64,000 nt of DNA from positions 62,001-126,000 of the forward strand of contig JADCHQ010000008.1 in NCBI GenBank assembly GCA_020248405.1, written 5' to 3'. Source of the stretch: Rhodocyclaceae bacterium (GTDB taxonomy: Bacteria; Pseudomonadota; Gammaproteobacteria; Burkholderiales; Ga0077523). A program made the translations under genes and the position numbers. Every line of letters starts with the position of its first letter. The stretch's first letter is position 1. This document shows, piece after piece, positions 24,724 to 35,288 of this stretch. The notes under the pieces were generated by a model that was not told where the DNA came from, made no database searches, and saw only the letters and a list, made by a program, of their open reading frames with translations.

Positions 24724-25977
24724 GTGAGCGCGCGCGCACCCGCCCGCTTCGCCACCGAAGCGCAGGCGCGCGCCGCGGCGGCGGCCTTCGACATGCGGGC
24801 GCTGCCGGAGGGGTTCACGGACAACCCCTTCCCCTGGTACCACGCCCTGCGCGAGCATGCGCCGGTGCGGCGCATGCCCGACGGCGCGGTGTTTCTCACC
24901 CGCCACGCCGATTTGGTGGCTGTGTACAAGGACACCCGCACCTTCAGCTCGGACAAGAAGCAGGAGTTCTCGCCCAAGTACGGCGACTCACCGCTCTACG
25001 AGCACCACACCACCAGCCTGGTTTTCAACGATCCGCCCTATCACACACGGGTGCGCCGGCTGATCGCCGGGGCGCTTACTCCGCGCCACATCTCCGCCAT
25101 GGAGCCGCTGCTGGTGGCGCTCGTGGACCGGCTGCTGGACGAACTGGCGGAGCGCGGCGAGGCCGACCTCATCGACCACTACGCCGGTGCCATTCCGGTG
25201 GAGATCATCGGCAACCTGCTGGGCGTGCCACGCGAGGAACGCGGGCCGCTGCGGGCGTGGTCGCTGGCCATCCTGGGGGCGCTGGAACCGGTGCTCACAC
25301 CCGAGCAGGCCAGCAGCGGCAATGCCGCCGTGCGCGAGATGCTGGGCTACCTGGAAGGGCTGGTGGCCGAGCGGCGAAGGCAACCGGGCGACCCGGACAG
25401 CGATGTGCTTACGCGCCTGATTCAGGGCGAGCAGGACGGCGAGCGGCTGTCGGAGGCCGAACTGCTGCACAACTGCATCTTCCTGCTCAACGCCGGGCAC
25501 GAAACCACCACCAACCTCATCGGCAACAGCCTGAACGCGCTGCTGGAGTGGCCGCAGGAAAAGGCGCGGCTGCTGGACAACCCCGGGCTGATCCGCACCG
25601 CGGTGGAGGAGTTCCTGCGCTTCGAGAGTTCGAACCAGCTGGGCAACCGCATCACCACGGAGCCTGCCCGGGTGGGGGATGTGGAGCTGGAAAAGGGCAC
25701 GCGCATCACCTTGTGCATCGGCGCGGCCAACCGCGACCCGGCGGTGTTCGCGCAGCCCGACCAGCTGGACATCACCCGCCAGCCCAATCGTCACCTGGCT
25801 TTCGGCTCGGGGCCCCACCAGTGCGTGGGCATGCAGCTGGGGCGGCTGGAGGGTGTGGTGGCCGTGTCCCGCTTCCTGGCGCGGTTTCCGCGCTACGCGC
25901 TGGCGGGCGCCCCGGTGCGCGGGGGCAGGGCGCGGTTCAGGGGCTTCCTGCACCTGCCGGTGCGGCTGGAGGGGTAG
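24724..25977 (+). CDS. Bacterial cytochrome P450
   Basis: A 417-residue soluble class I-type P450. It shows the I-helix oxygen motif AGHETT (257-262), the ExxR of the K-helix in EEFLRFES, and the haem-binding loop FGSGPHQCVG with the Cys367 ligand. It begins at GTG 24724, 16 bases after typA, so it may be read through from typA. No ferredoxin or ferredoxin reductase gene is adjacent. The phenylacetate reductase PaaE is 12 kb away and has no evident link. Substrate unknown; bacterial P450s of this length often hydroxylate fatty acids, terpenoids or alkyl chains. Confidence 0.92.
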   Translation: MSARAPARFATEAQARAAAAAFDMRALPEGFTDNPFPWYHALREHAPVRRMPDGAVFLTRHADLVAVYKDTRTFSSDKKQEFSPKYGDSPLYEHHTTSLVFNDPPYHTRVRRLIAGALTPRHISAMEPLLVALVDRLLDELAERGEADLIDHYAGAIPVEIIGNLLGVPREERGPLRAWSLAILGALEPVLTPEQASSGNAAVREMLGYLEGLVAERRRQPGDPDSDVLTRLIQGEQDGERLSEAELLHNCIFLLNAGHETTTNLIGNSLNALLEWPQEKARLLDNPGLIRTAVEEFLRFESSNQLGNRITTEPARVGDVELEKGTRITLCIGAANRDPAVFAQPDQLDITRQPNRHLAFGSGPHQCVGMQLGRLEGVVAVSRFLARFPRYALAGAPVRGGRARFRGFLHLPVRLEG

Positions 25978-26179
25978 GCGGCGCGGCGGTTGGCAGGAAT
26001 CGCCGTGGTGTTGACCATCGATTCACGCCCTCAAGCCTTTCTGAAGTTCATCCAGGCACAGCGAGCCAGTCATGGCGCGCTCAAGAAGCGTCAGGGGATG
26101 GCTGCCGCGGCGGTTGCCCCTTGCGCCAGATTCCCGCCCCGGTTGAGCATTGCCTCACCCAACCCCGGAGGCATCCCCC

Positions 26180-27319
26180 ATGCGTTTCCTGTCCGCCGCC
26201 GTGCTGCTCGCTCTCACACTGGTCTGCGGCCCCGCCGCGGCCCAGCAGCCCATCCGCATCGGCTCGTTTCTCTCCACCACCGGGCCGGCCGCCTTCCTGG
26301 GCGACCCGGAGATCAAGACTCTCAAGCTGTACGTGGACAAGCTCAACGCCCAGGGCGGCGTGCTGGGCCGCAAGCTCGAGCTGGTGGTGTACGACGACGG
26401 CGGCGACGCCGCCAAGGCAAACGCCTTCGCCAAGCGACTGATCGAATCGGACAAGGTGGATCTCATCATCGGCGGCACCACAACGGGCACCACCATGTCT
26501 GTCGTGCCCGTGGTGGAGGCTGCGGGTATCCCCTTCATCTCGCTGGCCGGCGGCATCGTGGTGATCGAGCCAGTGCGTAAGTGGGTGTTCAAGACCCCGG
26601 GCACCGATCGCCAGAGCGTGGAGCGGATCTTCGGCGACATGAGGGCGCGCGGGTTCGCCAAGGTGGGCCTGCTCTCCGAGACCTCGGGCCTGGGCCAGTC
26701 CAGCCGCCAGGAGGCGTTGAAGCTGGCTCCCAAATACGGCCTCACCCTGGTGGGCGACGAGACCTACGCCCAGAAGGACACCGACATGACCCCGCAGCTC
26801 ACCCGCCTGCGCAATGCCCCGGGCGTGCAGGCGCTGCTGGTGGTGGGCGTGGGACAGGGCCCGGCCATGGCCACGCGCAACGTCGACCAGCTGGCAATCA
26901 AGCTGCCGCTCTACCACACCCACGGCGTGGCAGCGCTGGACTTCATCGAACTCACCGGCAAGGCCTCCGAGGGCGTGCGCATGGCCGCTCCGGCGCTGAT
27001 CGTGGTGGACGACCTGCCTGCGAACGATCCGCAGAAGGCGGTGCTGTCGGCCTACCGCAAGGCGTTCAAGGACCAGTGGCAGGAAGAGCCGGCCACCTTT
27101 GGCGGCTACGCCTACGACGCACTGACGATTGCCACGGACGCCATCAAGCGCGCGGGCGGCACGGAGCGGGAGAAGGTGAGGGCGGCCATCGAGGCCACAC
27201 GCGGGCATGTGGGTACCGCCGGCGTCTTCAGCCTCTCGCCGGAGGATCATATGGGGCTGGAGATGGGGAGTTTCAGGATGGTGGAGGTGCGCGGCGGTAC
27301 GTTCAGGCTGGTGAAGTAA
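26180..27319 (+). CDS. ABC transporter substrate-binding protein, LivK-like (copy 1)
   Basis: A 379-residue type I periplasmic binding protein of the branched-chain amino acid/aromatic acid group. The signal peptide ends near residue 21 (GPAAAQ), then PIRIGSFLSTTGPAAFLGDP. GGAGG at 26167-26171 supports the ATG at 26180. It is strikingly similar throughout to the receptor at 39648-40790, which ends the phenylacetate cluster; the shared segments TGPAAFLGDPE and KWVFKTP.TDR show a recent duplication. No permease or ATPase genes are adjacent. It may bind an aromatic or organic acid (inference from the paralogue's context). Confidence 0.9.
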   Translation: MRFLSAAVLLALTLVCGPAAAQQPIRIGSFLSTTGPAAFLGDPEIKTLKLYVDKLNAQGGVLGRKLELVVYDDGGDAAKANAFAKRLIESDKVDLIIGGTTTGTTMSVVPVVEAAGIPFISLAGGIVVIEPVRKWVFKTPGTDRQSVERIFGDMRARGFAKVGLLSETSGLGQSSRQEALKLAPKYGLTLVGDETYAQKDTDMTPQLTRLRNAPGVQALLVVGVGQGPAMATRNVDQLAIKLPLYHTHGVAALDFIELTGKASEGVRMAAPALIVVDDLPANDPQKAVLSAYRKAFKDQWQEEPATFGGYAYDALTIATDAIKRAGGTEREKVRAAIEATRGHVGTAGVFSLSPEDHMGLEMGSFRMVEVRGGTFRLVK

Positions 27320-27683
27320 CCGGGCGGCGGGGGTCTCAAACCACAGCGAGTTCAACTCGCTTTCCCAGCACACGCAAGGCACGTTCCAGGGCGGGGATGT
27401 TGGTGGAGAGGTTGGGGTCCGGGATTCGTCTGGCTTACTTCTCATCAAGGTCCACACGCGACGGACTTTCGAGCAAGCCGGCGCATACGGAGCCAAGCCA
27501 CTGGCCGTCAGCAGCAGCACGTGGTCCGGTCGCCTGAGAGAAGGTAGCCCGCGTGCGGCTTGACCACCGCCACCAGCAACAACCGCCACCAGTGACAACC
27601 GCACCCTGCCCGGTCGTGCCCGGCCGGGCGACTGACCCGAAGGGCGTGGCCGGGGGCCGGATGTAGCGATCCCCGGGGCTTGT
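27320..27683. other. Intergenic region between the solute receptor and paaY
   Basis: 364 bases between convergent genes. No supported gene. On the minus strand, a frame ending at about 27338 reads NLSTNIPALERALRVLGKRV then ELAVV and stop. That looks like the tail of an HTH antitoxin-type regulator, but it is closed upstream by a stop, so at most it is a relic. Near 27560-27605 a short CCACCAG/CAACCGCCACCAG-type imperfect duplication is visible. Confidence 0.35.
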
Positions 27684-28289
27684 TCAGCCGCGCTTTGTAT
27701 CCATGAGCGGCTTCACTGCACCGCCGAAGTCGAGCCGTGCGCGCCCGGGTTCGGGCGCGGCCAGTGGTTGGCACTCCCGCAGGGTGGTGCGGCTGCGAAG
27801 CGCCAGTTCGTGGTACTGGCGCGTGCCGGCCACCTTCCAGGCGCGCTCGGCCTCGGTGAGTTCGCGCACCACCTTGCCGGGTACGCCCGCCACCAGCACG
27901 CCGGGCGGGATTTCCATGCCCGCCTTAACGAAGGCGCAGGCGGCTACGATGGCCGAGTCGCCCACTACCGCCTTGTCCATGACCACGGCGTTCATGCCCA
28001 CCATGCCATTGCGGCGCACGATGCAGCCGTGCAGCACGGCGCCGTGGCCGATGTGCCCGTCCTGTTCCACCACCGTGTCGGTGTCCGGGAAACCGTGCAT
28101 CACGCAGGTGTCCTGGAAGTTGGCGCCGGCCTCCAGCACCAGGCGCCCGAAGTCGCCCCGAAGGCTGCACACGGGGCCCACGTAGCAGCCGGGCCCCACC
28201 AGCACGTCGCCGATCAGCACCGCGGTGGGGTGAATCCACGCCTCCGGGTGAACCACGGGGCGCAGGCCGTCAATTTCGTAGCAGGGCAT
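27684..28289 (-). CDS. paaY: PaaY, gamma-carbonic anhydrase-like thioesterase of phenylacetate degradation
   Basis: A 201-residue left-handed beta-helix (hexapeptide-repeat) protein. PaaY hydrolyses CoA thioesters that build up when the phenylacetate pathway stalls, notably the hydroxylated dead-end product, thus freeing CoA. Visible markers are [21 protein letters not shown] compressed repeats, the [21 protein letters not shown] region with the metal-type histidines, and [13 protein letters not shown]. Length is typical. It lies 28 bases downstream of paaN on the same strand. Confidence 0.92.
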   Translation of the reverse strand: MPCYEIDGLRPVVHPEAWIHPTAVLIGDVLVGPGCYVGPVCSLRGDFGRLVLEAGANFQDTCVMHGFPDTDTVVEQDGHIGHGAVLHGCIVRRNGMVGMNAVVMDKAVVGDSAIVAACAFVKAGMEIPPGVLVAGVPGKVVRELTEAERAWKVAGTRQYHELALRSRTTLRECQPLAAPEPGRARLDFGGAVKPLMDTKRG

Positions 28290-28317
28290 GGGGAGTCATC
28301 AGGGAATGGGTGTGCCC

Positions 28318-29979
28318 TCAGGCGTGCCAGCGGCGCTGCACCACCCGGAAGCGGTCGGCCACGAAGGCCAGGTCGGTGTAGGCGGCGTTGGCGGCGGGAT
28401 TCAGGCCCGTGGCGTGAAAGTCGGAGAAGCTTGCGGACTGGTTCACGTACACGTTCTGGGTAAGGTTCAGCGACAGCGACACGCCCGAGCGCAGGCTCTC
28501 TTCCACGGCGGCGTCCTGAAGGGCGTTGTCGTTGCTCCACAGGCCCATGGTGATAGCGCCCTTCTCGCGAACCACCCGCCCCGCCAAAGCCAGGGCGGCG
28601 GGCCCATCGGCGGCGCGCACCACGAAGCTGATGGGGCCGAAGCGCTCCTCCATCCAGGCGGTCTCGTTGGCGGCGTCGACTTTGAGCAGCACGGGCGTGC
28701 GCACCTGGGCGCCGGGATGATCGGGGTTCTGCAGCGCCTTGGAGGCGAGCACCACCTCGCCCCAGCGCGGCGCCTCCTCGATGCGTTGCAGGGTGGCCTC
28801 GGAGTTGATGCAGCCCAGCACCGCCAGCGCCGTGGCGGGGTCGGACAGGAAGCGCTCGATGGCCGCGCCCAGGTCGGCGGCGAAGAGGTCGAAGGGCACC
28901 GGTCCCTCGGGTGTGCCCACACCGGCGGCGGGCACCAGGATGGCCTTGGTGGTGGTGCACATCTGGCCGGAGTAGAGCGACAGGGTGAAGGCCAGGTTGC
29001 GCAGCAGGCCCTTGTAGTCGGGGGTGGACTCCACCACCGCCACGTTCACACCGGCCATCTCCGCGTACACGCGGGCCTGGCGGCAGTTGTCCATGAGCCA
29101 CCGGCCGAAGGCATTGCCGCCTGTGAAGTCGATGGACTTAACCGCCGGGTTGCGGGCCAGTTGCTGAGTCACCGCCGGATCGGGGCTGGCCGCCAGGGTC
29201 ACCAGGTCCTTCGGCAGACCGGCCTCGGCCAGCACCTCGCGGGCGATGCGCACCGACAGCGCCGCGGGCAGCACGGCGTTTTGGTGCGGCTTGACGATCA
29301 CCGGGTTGCCCGTGGCAAGCGCAGCGAACAGGCCCGGGTAGGTGTTCCAGGTGGGGAAGGTGCTGCAGCCGATCACCAGCGACACGCCGGTGCCCACCAC
29401 CTCGAAGCGCTTGTCCAGCACCATGGGCGGGTTCTTGCCCTGGGGCTTTTCCCAGCGCGCCTGGGCGGGGGTGAACTGCTGGGCGCTCCAGGCGGTGGCC
29501 ACGGCTTCGAGGCCGCGGTCCTGGGCGTGGGGGCCGCCGGCCTGGAAGGCCATCATGAACCCCTGGCCGGTGGTCATGGACACGGCGTGGGCTATCTCGA
29601 AGCTGCGCTGGTGGATGCGCGCGAGGATCTCCAGGCACACGCCGGCGCGGCCGTCGGGGCCGATGCGCTGCCAGGCGGGCGCGGCCGCCCGGGCCGCGTC
29701 CACCAGGGCCTGGGGGTCGCTCACCGGATAGCGCACGGCCAAGTCCACGCCCCAGGGGGAGCGCTCGGTGGCCTGCCAGCCGCCGATGCCGGGCTGGTCG
29801 ATGACGAAGTCGCACCCCAGCAGCGCCTCGTAGGCCGCGCGCCCTGCCTCGGCGGCGCCCTCGCCCCAGATCTTCGGGCTCGCAAGCTCGGGGTAGGGCG
29901 ACCAGAAGCCGCGGGTGCGCAGCGCGGAAAGCGCCTGGTCGAGGGTGGCGCGATGCTTTTCGAAGAGGGGGTGGCTCAC
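28318..29979 (-). CDS. paaN: PaaN, phenylacetate-degradation aldehyde dehydrogenase (no hydratase domain)
   Basis: A 553-residue aldehyde dehydrogenase-fold protein of the PaaN type. It should oxidise the semialdehyde formed after ring opening. The catalytic Cys lies in YSGQMCTTTKA and the general base Glu in YAEMAGVN; the cofactor region is GCSTFPTWNTYPG. E. coli PaaZ is about 680 residues because of an extra MaoC-like hydratase domain; that domain is absent here, so a separate hydratase is needed. The GTG at 29979 has GGAGA upstream and matches the family N-terminus (SHPLFEKH). The longer frame from 30075 would run through the operator. Confidence 0.9.
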   Translation of the reverse strand: MSHPLFEKHRATLDQALSALRTRGFWSPYPELASPKIWGEGAAEAGRAAYEALLGCDFVIDQPGIGGWQATERSPWGVDLAVRYPVSDPQALVDAARAAAPAWQRIGPDGRAGVCLEILARIHQRSFEIAHAVSMTTGQGFMMAFQAGGPHAQDRGLEAVATAWSAQQFTPAQARWEKPQGKNPPMVLDKRFEVVGTGVSLVIGCSTFPTWNTYPGLFAALATGNPVIVKPHQNAVLPAALSVRIAREVLAEAGLPKDLVTLAASPDPAVTQQLARNPAVKSIDFTGGNAFGRWLMDNCRQARVYAEMAGVNVAVVESTPDYKGLLRNLAFTLSLYSGQMCTTTKAILVPAAGVGTPEGPVPFDLFAADLGAAIERFLSDPATALAVLGCINSEATLQRIEEAPRWGEVVLASKALQNPDHPGAQVRTPVLLKVDAANETAWMEERFGPISFVVRAADGPAALALAGRVVREKGAITMGLWSNDNALQDAAVEESLRSGVSLSLNLTQNVYVNQSASFSDFHATGLNPAANAAYTDLAFVADRFRVVQRRWHA

Positions 29980-30022
29980 GGCAGTCTCCGGCAGGAAAGG
30001 CGCGTTGGTGCGGCGGGAAGGC

Positions 30023-30051
30023 TTGTCAATCAGGTCGGCGAAGGTTACTCT
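30023..30051 (+). promoter_or_regulatory. Candidate promoter of the paaG operon
   Basis: TTGTCA (30023-30028) and TACTCT (30046-30051) are spaced by 17 bases, with the PaaR-like palindrome starting at the next base. The -10 box is weak, so this is an inference from position. Confidence 0.35.
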
Positions 30052-30075
30052 TTGATTGACCGGTCGGTCAATCAA
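30052..30075. promoter_or_regulatory. Likely PaaR operator (palindrome with 11-bp arms)
   Basis: TTGATTGACCG and CGGTCAATCAA are perfect inverted arms around a central GT. The site lies between divergent paaN and paaG and resembles known sites of TetR-type PaaR regulators in betaproteobacteria. A paaR-type gene is at 37926. On the minus strand it would cover a TTGACC -35-like box for paaN, and on the plus strand it abuts the possible -10 of paaG, so one site could repress both directions. Confidence 0.8.
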
Positions 30076-30134
30076 TCGCCGGCCCGGGCGGCCGCGCCTC
30101 GCGGCGCCGGCGCGCGATGGTTCATTGGATCTTC

Positions 30135-30929
30135 ATGAGCGATTACCAGCACATCCTCTTTTCGGTGCAGGGCGGCGTTGCCACCCTCACACTGAACCGC
30201 CCCGAGCGGCTCAACGCCTTCAACGTGGCCATGCACGGCGAGGCGCGCCAGGCGCTCTCCCGCGCCCGCGACGACCACGCGGTGCGCGCCGTGGTCCTCA
30301 CCGGCGCTGGCCGCGGCTTCTGCGCCGGGCAGGACCTCAACGACCGCGCGGTGGCGCCGGGCGCGGCCCGGCCCGACCTGGGCGAATCCATCGAGCTCTA
30401 CTACAAGCCGCTGGTGCTGGCGCTGCGCGCCATACCTAAGCCGGTGATCGCGGCGGTCAACGGCGTTGCCGCGGGCGCCGGCGCCAACCTGGCGCTCGCC
30501 TGCGATGTGGTGGTGGCCGCGCGCGCGGCGAGCTTCGTGCAGGCCTTCTGCAAGCTCGGCTTGGTACCCGACTCCGGCGGCACCTGGTGGCTGCCGCGCA
30601 TGATCGGCGCACCACGCGCCCTGGGGCTGGCGCTTTTTGGCGACAAGCTGCCCGCCGCCCAGGCCGAGGCCTGGGGCCTCATCTGGAAGTGCGTGGACGA
30701 CGACCAGCTCATGCCTTGCGTGAGCGCCATGGCTGCCACCCTGGCGGCCGGGCCCACCCTGGGCTTCGCGCGCATCAAGCAGGCCGTGCAGGCGGCGGCC
30801 GGCAACAGCCTCGAGGCCCAGCTCGACCTGGAGCGCGACTTCCAGCGCGAGCTGGGTAACAGCGCCGACTACGCCGAGGGCGTGGCCGCCTTCATGGAAA
30901 AGCGCGCACCGCGCTTCTCGGGCCGGTGA
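30135..30929 (+). CDS. paaG: PaaG, 1,2-epoxyphenylacetyl-CoA isomerase
   Basis: A 264-residue crotonase-fold enzyme that isomerises ring-1,2-epoxyphenylacetyl-CoA to the oxepin and later shifts a double bond. The oxyanion region is AAVNGVAAGAGANLALACD, and the catalytic Asp is in LVPDSGGTWWLPR, the residue that distinguishes PaaG from hydratases with Glu. The ATG at 30135 (MSDYQHI) is preferred over 30117 by family alignment; no strong Shine-Dalgarno is seen. First gene of the plus-strand paa operon; its stop overlaps the paaH GTG. Confidence 0.92.
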   Translation: MSDYQHILFSVQGGVATLTLNRPERLNAFNVAMHGEARQALSRARDDHAVRAVVLTGAGRGFCAGQDLNDRAVAPGAARPDLGESIELYYKPLVLALRAIPKPVIAAVNGVAAGAGANLALACDVVVAARAASFVQAFCKLGLVPDSGGTWWLPRMIGAPRALGLALFGDKLPAAQAEAWGLIWKCVDDDQLMPCVSAMAATLAAGPTLGFARIKQAVQAAAGNSLEAQLDLERDFQRELGNSADYAEGVAAFMEKRAPRFSGR

Positions 30930-32455
30930 GCGCGCCCGCCCTGCCGTCGGGTGCCACGGTGGCCGTGATTGGCGCCGGCACCATGGGTGCGGGCATCGCC
31001 CACGTGGCGGCGCGCGCCGGTCATCCGGTGTTGCTGCTCGATTCGCAGCCGGGCGCCACCGCGCGCGGCCTGGCCGCCATCCGCAAGGACCTGGACGCGC
31101 TGGTGTCCCGCGGCCGGCTCGAGGCGGCCGAGGCCGACGCCATTCACGCCCGCGTCCAGCCGGTAGAGGCGGTGGCGGCGCTGGCGCCGGCGGCGCTGGT
31201 GGTCGAGGCAGTGGTGGAAGATCTCGCCGTGAAGACCGCGCTGCTGCAATCGGTGGAAGCGGTTGTTGGCGAGGACGCCCTCATCGCCACGAACACATCC
31301 TCGCTGTCGGTCACCGCCATTGCCCGCGCCCTGCGCAGGCCGGGGCGCTGCCTGGGGTTGCACTTCTTCAACCCCGCCCCGCGCATGGCGCTGGTGGAGG
31401 TGGTCACGGGGTTGGTTACCGACGCGGCAGTTGCCGCCGCGGGTGAGGCCACCATGCGGGCTTGGGGCAAGACGCCCGTGCAGGCGCGCTCCACCCCGGG
31501 CTTCATCGTCAACCGGGTGGCGCGGCCCTACTACGGCGAGGCGCTGCGCCTGCTGCTGGAGCGCGCCGCCGGGCCCGCCGCCATCGACGCGCTGCTGCGC
31601 GACTGCGGCGGCTTTCCCATGGGGCCCTTCGAGCTGATGGACCTCATCGGCATAGACGTGAACCTCATGGTTTCGCGCTCGGTGTTCGAGCAGATGGGCC
31701 ACGACCGGCGCTACGCCCCGTCGGTGATCCAGCAGGAACTGGTGGACGCCGGGCGTCTGGGCCGCAAAAGCGGCCGCGGTTTCCACGACTACGCCCCCGG
31801 CGCGGCTCGCCAGGGCGTGGACCTGCCCCCCGCCGGCGAGGCCGCCGCGCGGGTCAAGGCGGTGGGCGGGCTGCGCACGGCCGAGCCGCTGGTGGCGCGG
31901 CTTCAGGCGGCCGGCATTGCCGTGATGCGCGCCCCGGCGGACATCTCGCGGCACCTGGAGATTGGCACCGCGCGCCTCTCCAAGACCGACGGCCGCACCG
32001 CCACCCGGCGCGCGGCCGAGGATCGCCACGCCGACACGGTGTTGTTCGACCTGGCGCTGGACTACGCCGCCGCCCCGCGGCTGGGGCTGGCGCGGGCCGA
32101 TTCCTGCAGCCAGGCCGCCTGGGACGGCGTGGTGGCCACGCTTCAAAAGGCGGGCTTTCGCATCACCGCCCTTGACGACGTGGCGGGCATGGCGGTGATG
32201 CGCGCGGTGGTCACGCTCGCCAACGAAGCCTCCGACGCGCTGGTGCAGGGCGTGGCCAGCGCCGCCGACATCGAAACCGCCATGAAGCTCGGCACCGGCT
32301 ATCCGCTGGGCCCGCTGGGGTGGGCCGACCGCCTCGGCGCGGAGCACGTGGCGGGCGTGCTGGACAACCTGCGCACCCACTACGGCGAAGAACGCTATCG
32401 CCTCTCGCCCGGCCTGGCGCGCCGCCGCATCAACGGAGAACGCTTCCTTGACTGA
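30926..32455 (+). CDS. paaH: PaaH, 3-hydroxyadipyl-CoA dehydrogenase
   Basis: A 509-residue NAD-dependent 3-hydroxyacyl-CoA dehydrogenase of the PaaH type, acting in the beta-oxidation-like end of phenylacetate degradation to give 3-oxoadipyl-CoA. The Rossmann motif is GAGTMG (16-21), ATNTSSLSVTAIA and LGLHFFNPAPRM form the active-site segments, and the C-terminal half carries the second dehydrogenase-type domain usual for PaaH. It begins at GTG 30926, overlapping paaG, and its end overlaps paaI. Confidence 0.92.
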   Translation: MSAPALPSGATVAVIGAGTMGAGIAHVAARAGHPVLLLDSQPGATARGLAAIRKDLDALVSRGRLEAAEADAIHARVQPVEAVAALAPAALVVEAVVEDLAVKTALLQSVEAVVGEDALIATNTSSLSVTAIARALRRPGRCLGLHFFNPAPRMALVEVVTGLVTDAAVAAAGEATMRAWGKTPVQARSTPGFIVNRVARPYYGEALRLLLERAAGPAAIDALLRDCGGFPMGPFELMDLIGIDVNLMVSRSVFEQMGHDRRYAPSVIQQELVDAGRLGRKSGRGFHDYAPGAARQGVDLPPAGEAAARVKAVGGLRTAEPLVARLQAAGIAVMRAPADISRHLEIGTARLSKTDGRTATRRAAEDRHADTVLFDLALDYAAAPRLGLARADSCSQAAWDGVVATLQKAGFRITALDDVAGMAVMRAVVTLANEASDALVQGVASAADIETAMKLGTGYPLGPLGWADRLGAEHVAGVLDNLRTHYGEERYRLSPGLARRRINGERFLD

Positions 32456-32885
32456 ACTCGACCCCCAGGCCCTGGCCGAGGCCGTGGGCGAGCGCATGCT
32501 GGCCCACGATCCCGCCTCCCGCGAACTGGGCATGCGCATCGTGAGCATCGGCCCGGGCCGGTGCACCATGACCATGGTGGTGGAGCCGCGCATGCTCAAC
32601 GGGTTCTCCATCTGCCATGGCGGCTACCTCACGTTGCTGGCCGACTCGGCCTTCGCCTTCGCCTGCAACAGCTACAACGAGCTCACCGTGGCCGCCGGGG
32701 TGACGGTGGACTTCCTCGCGCCCGCCCACCTGGCCGAGGAGCTCACCGCCGCGGCCGTGGAGGTGTCGCGTTCGGGCCGCACCGGCCTGTACGACGTGAC
32801 CGTGACCAACCCGCGCGGGGAAACCGTGGCCGTGCTGCGCGGCCGCTCCCACGCGCTCAAGGGCAGGCAGACCGTGCCCCTGTGA
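32448..32885 (+). CDS. paaI: PaaI, hotdog-fold phenylacetyl-CoA-type thioesterase
   Basis: A 145-residue hotdog thioesterase. PaaI releases CoA from hydroxyphenylacetyl-CoA and related dead-end esters, protecting the CoA pool. The active-site region is MLNGFSICHGGYLTLLADSA, where HGG and the helix Asp are conserved. It starts with TTG at 32448 inside the end of paaH, with GGAGA upstream, so it is translationally coupled. Length is typical (about 140). Confidence 0.92.
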   Translation: MTELDPQALAEAVGERMLAHDPASRELGMRIVSIGPGRCTMTMVVEPRMLNGFSICHGGYLTLLADSAFAFACNSYNELTVAAGVTVDFLAPAHLAEELTAAAVEVSRSGRTGLYDVTVTNPRGETVAVLRGRSHALKGRQTVPL

Positions 32886-32913
32886 GGGCGCGGCGCCACC
32901 AGGAGAACCCGCC

Positions 32914-34230
<1,317 letters not shown>

Positions 34231-34268
34231 CCGGGCCCGCATCCACGCGCATCAACAGGAGAACATTC

Positions 34269-35273
34269 ATGTACACCCAGGCCATGGACATCGCGGCGGC
34301 GAAGGGCGAGAAGCCCGGCAAGCCCACGCGGCTGGAAAACCCCGAGTACCAGGCGCAGTTCGACGATAAAGTGGATCGCGGCGATTTCATCGAGGCCAAG
34401 GACTGGATGCCCGAGGCCTACCGCCGCACGCTGGTGCGCCAGATCTCCCAGCACGCCCACTCCGAGATCGTGGGCATGCTGCCCGAGGGCAACTGGATCA
34501 CCCGCGCGCCCTCGCTCAAGCGCAAGTCCATCCTACTGGCCAAGGTGCAGGACGAAGGCGGCCACGGCCTGTACCTGTACGCCGCCGCCGAGACACTGGG
34601 GGTATCGCGCGATGAACTGGTGGAGGCGCTGCACTCGGGCAAGGCCAAGTACTCGTCCATCTTCAACTATCCCACCCTCACCTGGGCGGACATCGGCGTG
34701 ATCGGGTGGCTGGTGGACGGCGCGGCCATCATGAACCAGATTCCCCTGTGCCGCTGCTCCTACGGGCCCTACGCCCGCGCCATGCTGCGCATCTGCAAGG
34801 AAGAATCCTTCCACCAGCGTCAGGGCTACGACCTGCTGCTCACCATGATGCAGGGCACCCCCGCCCAGCGCGACATGGTGCAGGACGCGGTGAATCGCTG
34901 GTGGTGGCCCTCGCTCATGATGTTCGGGCCCCACGATGCCCAGTCGCAGAACTCCGCCGACAGCATGCGCTGGGGCATCAAGCGCATCTCCAACGACGAA
35001 CTGCGCCAGAAGTTCGTGGACGCCACCGTCCCCCAGGCGCAGGTGCTGGGGGTCGGCCTGCCCGACCCCCACCTCAAGTGGAACGAGCAGCGCGGCCACT
35101 GGGACTTCGGCGCTATCGACTGGGATGAATTCTGGAACGTGGTGGCCGGCCACGGCCCCTGCAACCGCGAGCGCCTGCAAGCGCGCGTGAGCGCCTGGGA
35201 AGAGGGCGCCTGGGTGCGCGAGGCCGCGCTCGCCCACGCCGACAAGCGCGCGGCCCGAGCGCGCGCCGCCTGA
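34269..35273 (+). CDS. paaA: PaaA, catalytic subunit of phenylacetyl-CoA 1,2-epoxidase
   Basis: A 334-residue di-iron oxygenase subunit that binds phenylacetyl-CoA and epoxidises its ring. Two ExxH iron motifs are visible: Glu96-His99 in DEGGHG and Glu179-His182 in EESFHQRQG. It works with PaaC (structural partner), PaaB and the reductase PaaE. AGGAG lies just before the ATG at 34269. The order paaABCDE is intact with short spacings. Confidence 0.97.
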   Translation: MYTQAMDIAAAKGEKPGKPTRLENPEYQAQFDDKVDRGDFIEAKDWMPEAYRRTLVRQISQHAHSEIVGMLPEGNWITRAPSLKRKSILLAKVQDEGGHGLYLYAAAETLGVSRDELVEALHSGKAKYSSIFNYPTLTWADIGVIGWLVDGAAIMNQIPLCRCSYGPYARAMLRICKEESFHQRQGYDLLLTMMQGTPAQRDMVQDAVNRWWWPSLMMFGPHDAQSQNSADSMRWGIKRISNDELRQKFVDATVPQAQVLGVGLPDPHLKWNEQRGHWDFGAIDWDEFWNVVAGHGPCNRERLQARVSAWEEGAWVREAALAHADKRAARARAA

Positions 35274-35288
35274 GCACGGGAGAAGACC

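Noticed and set aside
27508..27774. 88-codon minus-strand open frame in the gap before paaY
   Set aside because: Arg/Thr/Ala-rich, overlaps paaY in another frame, and has no supporting signal.
28288..30138. 616-codon plus-strand open frame opposite paaN
   Set aside because: Antisense shadow that would run through the PaaR-like operator.
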